From Asparagopsis taxiformis (lineage: Eukaryota; Rhodophyta; Florideophyceae; Bonnemaisoniales; Bonnemaisoniaceae): DNA of 64,000 bases. The stretch is taken from positions 38,146 through 102,145 of the forward strand of contig JALQPE010002815.1 in NCBI GenBank assembly GCA_030407315.1. Reading direction: 5' to 3'. The translations under genes and the position numbers were made by a program. The stretch's first letter is position 1. Every line of letters starts with the position of its first letter. Under the pieces are notes generated by a model. The model had not been told where the DNA came from. It made no database searches and saw only the letters and a list, made by a program, of their open reading frames with translations. This document shows, piece after piece, positions 19,265 through 30,500 of this stretch.

Positions 19265-21720
19265 ATGGATCCATCCGCGCCCGAGCGATCGAACGCGCCG
19301 ACCGAACCGCCGCCAGTCGCGTCGCAAACGCACGCAGTCGACGCACTGGTCGCTTCACATATCCCTGACCCTACCGCTTCTCCGTGGCCGCCGTTACCGA
19401 CGCAAGCGCTCGCGAGCATCGACGACGACGCGCAAACGTCCGACGATGGCGCCGCAACGAAGCGCGAGGCCGAGTTTCGCGTTTCCGACGTGCATGCTAC
19501 GCCGTCCGCAACGCTATCGAGCTTGGTTCGACAAGTGGTGGACCACCCGAAGTTCCAATACATGCTCCAGGCTGAAGTACGGGCTGCGGTGGACCGCGCC
19601 ATCAAGGGCCAATCGCGTGGATTAACGGCTCAGATGAGGGCGCAAGTCCATAATCTAATCGTCACTACGATGGACTCCCGCGAGGAGCACAATATCGATC
19701 GCGCGAACGTCGTTACGCGCGAAAACCGAACGCGAACCGTGGCACGCGCGACTCCCACGAACTACGCGCGCAACGCGGATCCCGAGGGATGGCTGGAACT
19801 GGCGCGCCAGGACCTGTCATTCGACGATCACCCGCGTTCGAATAGCGACGACGGACCCGCGCACCCCGGACTGGTAGAGATCCAGACGTTGAACGAGCTG
19901 TTCATGCGCGCGCTTTCGTACCGCACGTATCGCTTGCGAAATACGGAACGCGCGTTTAACCGAGGAATTGCGAAAGAATTGGCTAACACAGCGAAAATGA
20001 TGCGCCATTCGATGCAAGGAGAGAATTTCACGGGCGCAGACGGGATCGCGGTACTATCGTTTCTGAAGTACTTCAAGAGCGCATGCGACGACACCGGCGT
20101 ATCCGAAGGCGCAGCGCTACCTATTCTCAAGAACCTCCTCGCCGACGAGGCACGCAACACGTTCCAGATGTACGTGGGGCAAACGTTCCGAGGATCGCGC
20201 GCGGGCGTCAATTCGATTACGTGCTACGCGGAAGCCGTTCAGTTGCTCCTATTACACTATGCGCGCGAAGGCGACGTTGCGCAACAAACGCAAGACCAGA
20301 AGGAAACCGAAACGCAGTTTGCTACGCGACTACGACGTCGAGCGCTGCGATGCGTTTAGCGAGCGAACGCTTGTTTCTCTATTTTCGTTGATGGTCTGCG
20401 GCCCTACGCGCAACACTTCGTACGGGACGCGTTGTCTCGCGACCCGCGTCGATACACTTTTCGAGAGCTAGTCTCTATGGCGCAGAGCCAGGGGGACACG
20501 CACCGAGCGATGACGCCGACGACGAGCGCGCGACCGCTACTTCGACGAACTCCCGAGCTCTACGTGGAAGAGGACGAGACACCGACGCTGCTGGCGCTGA
20601 CCGTGGGGCACACCCCGCCATCAGGCTTCTTATCGCCAAACGTCTCAACCTCCGACGCGACACCGCACGCTCCGCGCGAACGGAAGTTCTCGACCCCGAG
20701 CCCCATGGGGCTTCGACTTCGCATGCATGCGAAGTCCAACCTCACTTGGCACTCCTTCGTCGAACTACGCTCTCGCGACGCCTCGCCCGCCGACCGCTCG
20801 CGACGCTTTGCGCATAACGACGACCGGGAACGCGAACGCGCGGGACCGTACACGGCGCACAAACCGCGCGCAACTTACCCACCGCCTATCGTGAGGCAGA
20901 CGGCACCGGCCGACATGTCTCGCACGGCGGCGTTCGATGTCTGATATGCAGAAAGTTCGGGCATCCTATGGTGAATTGCCCGCTGCTCTCATCCGAACAG
21001 CAGGCCTCGATTCGCGAGATGAATAGCCACGCGCGACTAACGCCCGAGGAACTGAACCTACAACGCAACGTTCAGGTCTTTGAAGTTTCAGCGCACGACG
21101 ACGCACGCGTGCGCGGATGCGAGCGCGAAAGCGAACCTACTCGTGAAAACGAGGCGCACGACGGCGAGCAGCTCACGCCCCACTCGGTTCGCTTCGTAGA
21201 AGACCCGGGAAACGCCTACGAGGAGTCGTAGCGGGTGGGCCGACTCCTCCTCACCCAACGGACACGTGACGTGCGACGACGCAACCGCCGCGCGAAAAAC
21301 CGCCTCCGTTACCACCCGAAACAGTGGTCCTGTTTCAGACCCCTACCGCGAATTACAAACTCGAGGTCCGCGTCGGATGTAATCAACGCACGGCCACCGT
21401 GGTGACCGCCGTACTTGATACCGACGCGGGCCCGAGCCTCATTCGCGAGAACGTATTAGGTGCTGATTGGAAGCACCACGCTACGCCGCCGACGCTGCGC
21501 TGCGCGATTATCGACGCAAACGGAGGATGCCTCGTGCCGAACACGTCGCTGCGACTTAGCGTCTTTCTAGGTGCCCGCGCGCACCTTCACTCTTTCCTGG
21601 TGATGCTGCGCTTATCCGTCCCTTGAATTTTGGGAGCAGACTTCATCGACCGTGTGGTTCAGATGATCTATACTGGGCCGCAGCGCGCGCTGCGAACCCG
21701 CTATGGTGACCACATTCTGA
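19265..21720 (+). pseudogene. gag: Gy-4 gag and protease, frameshifted
   Basis: The first ATG is at 19265. The gag frame is open to 20359 (capsid motif DTGVSEGAALPILKNLL). It then shifts frame (FVDGLRPYAQHFVRDALSRD at about 20374, matching the Gy-1 GLRPEVKH region) and again before the CCHC knuckle CLICRKFGHPMVNC at about 20938. A retropepsin segment follows (AVLDTDAGPSLIREN at about 21413) with an altered DT(D)AG active site, then a stop at 21624-21626 just before ILGADF. Nothing recognisable as RT follows. Multiple frameshifts and the missing pol make this a dead copy. Confidence 0.8.
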
Positions 21721-21861
21721 TGCTCCCACGCACGTCGACGAAACCGCGCCACGCACCGACCCCAAGACTACCCGACCTGCCGATTTTGCGCTTATCCGCG
21801 TCGCGCGCCGCACTTCGATTCCGCCGCACGCCACGCGAGCTATCGACGTTACCACGAGTGC

Positions 21862-22627
21862 TGAAGGGTGAGGCGAACTGTATTGATCTATTGAACTTGC
21901 GTTTCGCGCGTCGCTCGGTCGCGGTGGCGGCCGGGTGGCACAACGGCGAAAGCGCGTAGAGACCAATCGCAACTCGGGATTCGCGGGCTGGCGCAAGCTG
22001 TGATCTCAGAGGGAGGTCACCGAGTAAACTCGAGCACAACGGGATCTACGCAGATTTCGTAAATCCCTGGCCTAATAGTGTGCGACGCAATGCGCGGTAT
22101 CCCGGCGCGACCTAGTTTGACGGTCAGTATACGCGCTACGCGGGGCGTGCACGCAAACGTTGGCGATCGTGATCAATCCACACGCAACGTCGTAACGCAA
22201 TCGGTCCTCGTGACGCCCTAGGCGCTTAGCTCGTAGCTGCGAATGTGCTGACTGTTTATTGGTTGAATGCGAGGCAGTGCGACCATTAATTCCCAGCTAC
22301 TCAGGACAGGCTTTCCTAGCGCGGCCGGCGGCGGCTGCACACTCGCATGCAAAAGGGAAATATTTTGGGAAAATATTTTCGAAACTTTCGTCATAAAAAA
22401 CCCAGAAGGGGAAAATAAAGGGAAATTCGTAAAAAAGGATAAACGTGGCGCCGGGCTCGCAGTTTCGTGGCAACGCTCGCGCGCACGTGCTCTCTCAGAC
22501 ACGATGTGATACTAATTGTAGCGCCACACGTACGTTCGCTAACTAACAAACTAACGCGGATTAACATAGATTCAACTAGATGCAATCGCTGCGAACGCAC
22601 GCACGTCGACAAAAAAATTGCGTCACA
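21862..22627 (-). repeat. inverted Gy-4 LTR, 3' truncated
   Basis: The inverse complement of 17875-18625, lacking the last 65 bp or so of the LTR. Shared blocks include CCGAGTAAACTCGAGCACAA and CGTTGCCACGAAAC (as complements). The orientation is opposite to that expected for a 3' LTR. Confidence 0.8.
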
Positions 22628-22689
22628 GAGTGTGCTGATGTACCTACATCAGAATCAATCATGATTTTGGAAGTATTACTGTCAGCAAA

Positions 22690-23428
22690 TTAGTAACGTG
22701 GTTCTTTTGCATCTTTGTGGTCGGCACGGGAGGGTGTCATGGGCTTTTTTGTGTAGTTAGATTCCAGAAACATTTTATGCATTTTACAGCAAGCCGTTTC
22801 GTGAAAGTTCGATCCGTGGAACTTGCACCTGCGGCCACGATTTCTTTGTGGGCGCGGTTTATTGTAATTTGGATGCACATGTCGCCGAGGGGCCGATTTT
22901 CGGAAACGATGATGAGGGGGGTGACATATTCGGATTGTGAAGCGAGGAGGCTGTTTGGGAGCGTAACCGGATATTTTTATGATTGAGCATTATCATAGCG
23001 ACATTTTACAGAGATATTGGCTTGTCCAGGTGAGGATCTAAGTGATTGCTGATGTTTTGTAAGAATGATGTCTATTCGGTATAATTTTTCAACCCTCCAA
23101 GGAGAAATTGGAGAGTTGTGATATCTTGTTCCATTTATGGATAGGAGTAGTGTATCATTGCCGTGTGGAGTTGTCTGTTCTGGTTGATATAATCTGATGC
23201 TGGGATGGAAGGGCCTCATTGTATCTCACATGCACGACGCCGGAGGTTTCCAGGATTGTTTTCTGGACTTACAGCAGTGATCTTGGAATGAATATTGTCG
23301 TACAATATGTGAATATTACCACTGAGTTCAAAATCTGTGAAGTGTTTCATAATTTCAGGAGGAATAGAGGATAGCCCCAGGATCTGTGTCTGGACATGTT
23401 TGGTCTCGTGTACTGTTATAATCGCCAC
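22690..23428 (-). pseudogene. remnant of an unidentified retroelement-like ORF
   Basis: Three short minus-strand frames lie end to end. The last contains CKFHGSNFHETACC in a basic context, resembling CxxHGxxxHxxxxC finger motifs seen in some retrotransposon Gag proteins. The piggyBac-like element inserted at 23454. A further minus-strand open stretch continues at 26279-26506, so the two flanks may be one interrupted gene. I could not name the superfamily. Confidence 0.35.
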
Positions 23429-23453
23429 ATCTGAAGTGCGGAGAAACTCCTAG

Positions 23454-26272
23454 TGTCTATCAGACAAGTGGCCTCATATGAGGCCACTTTTTACCACCGT
23501 AATTTAAATTGAAAAAATAAACGATTAGCTCCAATTCTGCCACTAGAAGACTCGCCGGCGAGATTGATGGTGTGGCAGGGCAGAGTGAATTCTTAAATTT
23601 TAATTCTCACGTCAGCAAACCACGACAACTCCATTGCAATCCAGAAATCACAAAAAATGGTGAAACCACTTGATTGTCGCCAAGTTGTCGGAAACAGGGT
23701 CCTCGCCCCTGCCAGATACTATCTTCAGTTAGTAACTGACATATAACTCCAAGTGTCGCAGGATGTATGGCGCCGGATGGAATACAAAGATGATATCCGG
23801 AACTGTCATTCGAGTCATTAAAGGGAGAGGCAACAAGCGATCGATGACATTAATCGAGGCTGAGTGGGAGCTGGCTGATGGTAACAAGGTGACAGCCCTG
23901 CGTCTCTACAGTTTCAAGGCACCTGCCGATGATACAGATGAACAAATAACAGAAGGGGGAGATCAAGCTCAAGAGACTGTGAGTGACTAGAATGAGGCCG
24001 AAAATCAGATGCAGTCACTCCGCAAGAACGTATCATGAGTACAAGTGTTAATACTCTGCCATGTGACACTGAGTCAACCGGTGGGCCAATTGTCATCTGC
24101 AATGACGTGGAATGGACCGTGTCTGGATGTATCAATGCAAATGAATGGCTGGCGCCCCACTCGGCCGTGGAAGGTAATTGTTCCATTGGATGAGATAATA
24201 TCTGAAGGGCACGGCCCATCAGATATGACACCGTATGACTATTTCCAGTGGATGTTTCCGATGGGATTTTTGAGCACTATCGTCTCATACTCTAATTACA
24301 AGCAGGAAAAGCGGAATCTCAAACCTACCTCGCTGGGAGATATCTTGAAGTATTTTGGAGTCATCATGAGTACAATGATTGTACTCATGTCACGATTTGA
24401 GTTCAGATTGAGGCGCTCACTCTGGAGTAGTCAGTCTGGGACCAAATACATCCCCACACCAATGTTCGGACACATGTCACGCAAACGGTTTGAAGAGCTA
24501 AGACAGTACGTGACGAAACTGACCGGTGGGGTATCATATCCGAGTTTATCACCGCTATCAATAACCACAGAAGCTCTCAGGTATTCCCTTCCGATTCGAT
24601 ATGTGTCAATGAGAGTAAGTAAAGATGGTATGGTCTGGGAGGTGACTGGATCGACATCGGACTCCCACATTAAGTTACAATGGACTGCAAGCCCGAGAAT
24701 GGATGTGAGCTTAAAACTGCATCATGTGGCAACAGTGCCATCATTCTCAGGATGGATGTGGTGATGTCAGCCGAGGAGACATGTGGAAAAGCATTCGAGT
24801 CCGAAACGACGCATGGTGCTTCCGTCACATTAAGGCTCGTCGAGCCATGGTTTTATACACACCGCCTCGTGTGTGCTGATTTATACTTTTCCTCTGTTGA
24901 AACGGCAGAAATACTCTTCAAGCATGGACTACGTTTTACTGGTGTCGTCAACAATGCCACAAAGGGATACCCACTTCAGCATCTGTCACACTTGGAGATC
25001 GCGGGAAAGGTTGAACACGTGTCTATGGTTGCTAAAGATAGGGATGGTCCTGATCTGATGGCAGCTATGTGGATCGACCGTGACAGAAGGTACTTTATTA
25101 GTACAGCTGGTACTACTCAGCCTGGCACGCCAATATTCTGAGAGCGTTATCGAAGCAGTAATGGCAGGACATGGAAGGAGGAAATTGATATTCCGATTCC
25201 ACAAGTATGTGAGACTTATTATGCGACTTGCTCGCAGTTTGACCGTCACAACCGATGTCGCCAAGACAACCTTGTGCCGGAGAAGAAATTTGAAGTCAAG
25301 GAATAGTCGGCACTTGTCAACACGTCACTTTTGGCCATATGTGTCGTGGATGCATCGAAGCTGTACTGTGGAGCCATGCATAACAGGGGCAAGATGACAA
25401 CTCATTAGTTCTATACCCAATTGGCTGAAGGATTGATAGACAACTCCATGGATGCAATTGGATTACGTCAGCGAGAATCGGTTGCACCTGATATAGAAGA
25501 GATGGAGAGCGGTAGTGGCATTAGAACTCATTTGACACCGACTACTCGAACTCGCAGGACTTCCAATGGTAGGCATAGCGATGCTATCTATCAAGGTCGT
25601 TGCGAAATTTGCAAGGGAACAAAGAAGTCGAAGTTCGTATGCTCTACTTGCAAACGACTATGCCAAAAGGATGGCTTTATCTGTCACCATCAGACTGGTC
25701 GTGATTGCTTCAAAAAGCATGTCGAGATGAGTCACGATCTTTCCTACTCATGTCCTTTTTACTAGGTTTGATCTCTCTATGGATGCTTTAAACGCTTTTT
25801 AGTCACGCATTGGTGTCCAAAATAGAAAAATGAGGTACTCCTTTAGCCCCCTCCGATTCTGACTGGCGTTCTCGACTTGCTCAGTAAACTTCTGCTTATT
25901 GCGGAATTCCCCTTTATGAAATGTCGCCTTATACTGTCTCATGTTCAACTAGGTGCGTAAGCATCCTAAAGCAGAAGTTGCAACTAAGAATCAGCGAGTT
26001 CTCCGAAGAGAATTTTCGAGCTGCCTAAGCATCTCAGCGAGAAGTCGAGCTTCCGCCCTCTGGCTTTCCTGAGGGGCGTTATCCACTCAGCCATAAGAGA
26101 AAATGTGTCTGACTTGAATGCAATGCTTTATTGAATGCAATGCTCACGTTAGAAGTTTTATAAAAGCGGAATAAAGCCGGAATGCTAAATTCTAATATTT
26201 TCTAGTAATTTTTCTGCCTCATATGAGGCCAGGGTTGACCTCATATGAGGATATTTCAGTGTCCGATAGATA
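23454..26272 (+). mobile_element. decayed piggyBac-like DNA transposon
   Basis: Terminal inverted repeats TGTCTATCAGACA (23454) and, inversely, TATCTATCGGACA (26272) differ at two of 13 positions. Both are flanked by CTAG (23450-23453 and 26273-26276), a likely 4-bp target duplication. Just inside lie palindromes on CCTCATATGAGG: once at the left (23466-23489, extended to a perfect 24-bp palindrome) and twice at the right (26217-26228, 26239-26250). The interior holds a broken piggyBac-type transposase. Confidence 0.8.
23763..25765 (+). pseudogene. piggyBac-like transposase (DDE_Tnp_1_7 type), broken
   Basis: The reading frame breaks at least three times (segments 23763-23990, 24045-24764, 24680-25141, 25421-25765). 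Recognisable parts are the N-terminal GTVIRVIKGRGNKRSMT, a central PYDYFQWMFPMGFLS and MSRFEFRLRRSLWS. The core follows (DLYFSSVETAEILFKHGLRF and MAAMWIDRDRRYFISTAG), as in piggyBac-derived transposases of algae and oomycetes. A C-terminal Cys/His finger reads CEICKGTKKSKFVCSTC then CHHQTGRDCFKKHVEMSH. Without intact frames it cannot make a full transposase unless the breaks are introns, for which I saw no matching splice pattern. Confidence 0.8.
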
Positions 26273-26428
26273 CTAGATCTTGCAAATTTTTCTTACGTGA
26301 ACTTCCAGGGGATAAGGTTGTGTGTTGTGAAAGTAGGAATCTCTAATCGATGCTCTATAGGGATCTTCATTAGGACAGGTGCAGTTTGTGGAGGGAAGGA
26401 ATCGAAGTTGGCCATTGCGGGTTTTTCT

Positions 26429-27088
26429 TGTCAAACTACGATGTGGTCTGCCCTGGTGGGGTCGTGTCGACATCCAATTCGATGACCCCGGTTCGGGAAT
26501 AACCAATGGAAACAGCCTCGCTGTATCTCAGACAAGTCGAGGGAAGGGACCCATTGGAACAACTAAAGACCCCACAAGGGGCAAATTTTAACTAAGCTGA
26601 CTCAGATAACTTTTCACTGTTATACTAACAGTCGGTGATCTCCCGGACTCCCGAATTCGCGATAATCAGGGATCTGATTGGTGCACATAGGGATATTTAT
26701 TCCTTACTACCTACCTACCCTAACTGATTACTGTAACTTAGACAATTATAAAATGTCTCTAGATTTGCCAGAGTGCTTACCCTTCTAGATTTAACGTAAA
26801 CTCACGTGGAATTTACGACTCCACTGAACAGTGTTTGCATTGCTCTTTTCTATCCTTCCAGGACGAATTATCTTTAGCTATACAGCTCGACGGGTTACGT
26901 CTCTTTGTTCCATCAATACGCACTCCGTGCGTGAACACCCCCGACCTTCACCAGGCATCACCGGAAGACCATTCTTGGTATCCTCGCCAATGGTGGTTAA
27001 CGAAAGATTCGCATGCTACACCACACTACAGAGGCTCAGGACACCTGTAGGGTGGTTTTGCCGCTTTGACGACTTTCTACCTACTACC
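26429..27088 (+). repeat. solo LTR, diverged Gy-1-related family (copy 1)
   Basis: A 660-bp LTR starting TGTCAAACTACGATGTGGTC and ending CTACCTACTACC. It matches the inverse of 45203-45861 along its length (for example GGAATAACCAATGGAAACAG, TGGGACAACT-type and ACAGGTGTCC-type blocks). The flanking five bases, TTTCT and TTTTT, could be a decayed target duplication. No body sequence adjoins it. Confidence 0.75.
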
Positions 27089-27535
27089 TTTTTCACTTTG
27101 ATAGTGCAGTGAATTTTGCATATAATGCGTCTGAATTGGTTGGTGGAAGTCAAACGATTGGAGAACAGACTAACGTGAGATCTGTTCGCAGTCTCCATGA
27201 AATGAAGGCACAGCTGTGTGAGATCGTGTCGCCGTAAACGGTAGGCGAGTATGGGTGAAGATGAGCTGGAAAGCTGGGGAATTATGGTGGGTTGCAGTGG
27301 AAATCGTCTGAGTACATTCCCTGTGAAAGAACTGAGGTTTCTTGCCTCGTTTATTGATCCACTGGTTCGTCGACGGAACTTGAACATGTATTGACTACTG
27401 TAAATTGTTCAAGTTATTTGGCACTATAAGAACCTGAATTTTATATTACACTGTGAATCTAGATTTCAAAACGTGAAAAGTTGGTGAAAAATCTTAAATA
27501 TAAAAATATAATTGTTTATTTTGTGGACAAATTTA
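27089..27535. other. AT-rich 3' flank of the NB-ARC gene
   Basis: No gene was seen. The segment before 27535 is AT-rich (AATATAAAAATATAATTG near 27495) and lies just after the stop of the minus-strand NB-ARC gene. It probably holds its 3' processing signals. Confidence 0.4.
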
Positions 27536-30500
27536 TCAATCTTCGTTCCCACTTAATCTCGCTCTCGCCTCAACGATCCCGTCAACCACTCTTATGGCAA
27601 ATCGTCTCCTCTTCTCCTCCTCCACAATTCCGCTATCGTTGGTAGCCATTTCCAAGTTTTCGATCCCGGTAATCCTTCCCAGCTTGCTCAGCGTTTCGAA
27701 AATGTCTTTCACCGAACCGCCTTCTTCAGCCAATCTTTGCCAGACGCGCTCCTTCTCGAAAACATTTTCTCCATCCTTGTTCAACTTGCCTACAATCGCC
27801 GAGACGTCCTTGCATTCATCAAGCGACAGTCTATAGAACGCTGAGATGATCACGATCTCCTCTTCACCCCCCTCCTCGAATCGACGCATGAAGCACATCA
27901 ATTCCTTCATAGTCCATTTGCGGGCTGCAAATTCCGGCGAAAGAATCACAACTGCGATAGATGCAGTTTCCATCGCCTCGTTCATCTTGTTCCATGCGTC
28001 CTCCCCGGGTTGTAGTTCATTCTTGTCGAGAAATACCGTGAAACCAAGCTTGATCAATTCATCGTATATTACCTGTGCAATCGGCAATTTGTCCGGCCCC
28101 GCATGACTGATGAACACTGAGTACCTCTTCCTTGTCTTCTTGCTAGATCCCTTGTTGCGTACAGATGGTTCAGCAAATATGGGCGCCTGCTTCGGAGGCG
28201 TTTCTTCAGATGTGCTGCTTACCAAGTCTATCCAATGAACTCTACCATCATGTCTTCCCCACATCCACATGCGTTGCAATACCGCGCTATACGACGATAC
28301 GGTGGGGTTCCGTTCCAATGTACCGACTGCATGTGTATTGCCCCGATCCTGAAGAACGACACGGAAAAAGTCATCGTTTCCCCTGCAGACTATGCGAGTC
28401 GCAGCCACGATTTCCCCGTCATCGTCGAAACTCTTTCCGAGTCGCTCTGCATCTGCAGAAGACTTTTGCTCCCCTGTCAATGTACTCCATGCAAAATCCC
28501 CGACTCGTTCAGTCTTGAAATTCATCACTTTCGCAACCAGGCATGTTCCATCATGATTGAAGCGCATTGCGGTTGCACGAAGTGGCTCAGCTGAGTGCTC
28601 GTCCTGACCTGCTTTCACTGCTTGCAACCGATTGTCCAACATTTGTAGACGCTGAACTGTCGCTTCGTTGCGTACATCCACGACGTAGATCGCTGAGTTC
28701 TCGAAATACAGCGTGTACGCTATGAAAGCCTGATCGTCCGACACAGCGATTAGATGAACGCCACTGTCTTCCGTCTTCAGTTTGAACTCTGCTATCACAT
28801 GGTTCTTCATCTTACATGCATCCTCTGCATCGTGCAACTGTACTCGTCTAGAAGATTCACAATACGTGACCAAGGTCAAACCATTTGCAGACACTCCGGA
28901 AGCCGTTACGTTATCCAAGAAACCAGCGTCAGGTTCTTTGAAATCGCTGCATATATCCATCCGTCGCTGCGTTCGCCAGGCGAATACAATATCGCTGGGA
29001 TGTGAGAAGTGGAACAGTTCGGATTCATCTTCGCTAAGGAACAGCGAAACTACTCTGGTCATGCGATGATCCCGTAATGAATACATGAGATCGGCGCCGT
29101 TTGACAGGTTGCTCACATTCCAGACGTTGATGACACGGAGTCCACCCGAATAGAGCACTGTCCCGTCTCTACTGAATACGAGAGAATCCATCCATCCCGA
29201 GTTTAGAGCTTCCAGTATGTACTTCCTTCTATCTTGTCGGAGATCCCATAAGTATACGAATCCGGAGTCACTTCCAGATGCAATCAGCGTTCCATCGCTA
29301 CTCATGGCGATGCAGAAAGAAGCATGCGACAAATCATCTGCAAGTTTTTCACCGATCTGATCCCACGTTTCCGTATTCCACAGGCGAATGGTATTATATG
29401 ACGCGGAAGCGATTACCTTCTCTGTACTTTCTGTCGCCAGATTTAGTACAACTCGGTCACCAGAAGATATACTCCTTATAATTGTACCACTGTCGATGTT
29501 CAATATCTTCAGCTGCCCCAGACTGGTACCAAGCACGATAATCCCCTGCTTCTGCAACAGCGACATACATGTAATCTCGCAGGCAGCACTGTTCCTAGAC
29601 CGCTCATCACCATCAGATATGACCCGTACTACCCGCTCACATATGTAATCTTTCCACAAGATCAACACGCCATCCGTGCTGCAAGAATACATTTTTCTCG
29701 AACTAGTGTCAACACAGACGCCGACAATATGGTCGTCATGTCCATTGAGGTCATGAATTTCCGACGCATCTCTTCTGTCAATTACACGAAGTTCTCCATC
29801 ATCGCCTGCAACCACCAGCTCACCATCTGTCATTCCGAGCTGCACGCACGTAAGCTTGAATCGTAGACGCGCATGCAGCGCGCGTTTCAGACCGCTACCG
29901 GCGCTTTTCAGTACGCCGGGGCCTGCGCGAACCCACGGCTGCTCGGCATAAGTCTCCACGCTGTGCATTAGTTGGCTCAAGATTTGCGAGTCTGTTCGCA
30001 ACGAAACCAAGCGGCCGTAAAGTTGAAACGCGCATTCTCGACGATTTTTCGTGCAATGCGGGACCATACATAGCAGCATGGTATCAATTACTAGACCGAT
30101 ATCATTTGTCAGACTTTGCTTCCCGTTGTCTTTGTTCTTCTCAAGACATTGTTGCAGCAGTACTAGATCAGCGATTACTTTCTCAAATGGCGGACGTGAA
30201 TGATCGCTATTGATAAATTGTATCCATCTGTAGTCGATCAAGAGTGCCAGAGCGTGCTCCTCCCTTCCTGCGCCTAGAAGATGGCGAATGAGGTTGTCTT
30301 CAATGTATCCTGCTCTATTGAAATGTCTCTTCTTGACAAACGAATCGAGGTACAAATGTCCTTGGTACATATCTGTACCCAATTCGCGACAATATTTTTC
30401 AACAATCATTGCATGCCAATGACGGGTGCCTTCGTTCTCCACGGCTGAAACTGTGCAAAACTCATGCACAAGGTCGTGTAATCGCAAACCTTTTGCATTG

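Larger units (their letters stand above)
17875..22627 (+). mobile_element. Gy-4, Ty3/gypsy remnant flanked by LTRs in inverted orientation
   Basis: A gag-protease fragment lies between an LTR at 17875-18692 (+) and an inverted copy at 21862-22627 (-). The left LTR starts TGTGGCGCAATTT and the right, read inversely, TGTGACGCAATTTTT. The arms match over about 755 bp with many substitutions. RT, RNase H and integrase are absent. No target duplication flanks the unit (CGAAG against GAGTG). It is either a rearranged retroelement or two insertions of opposite polarity with the intervening pol lost. CG-dinucleotide content is strikingly high. Confidence 0.75.
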
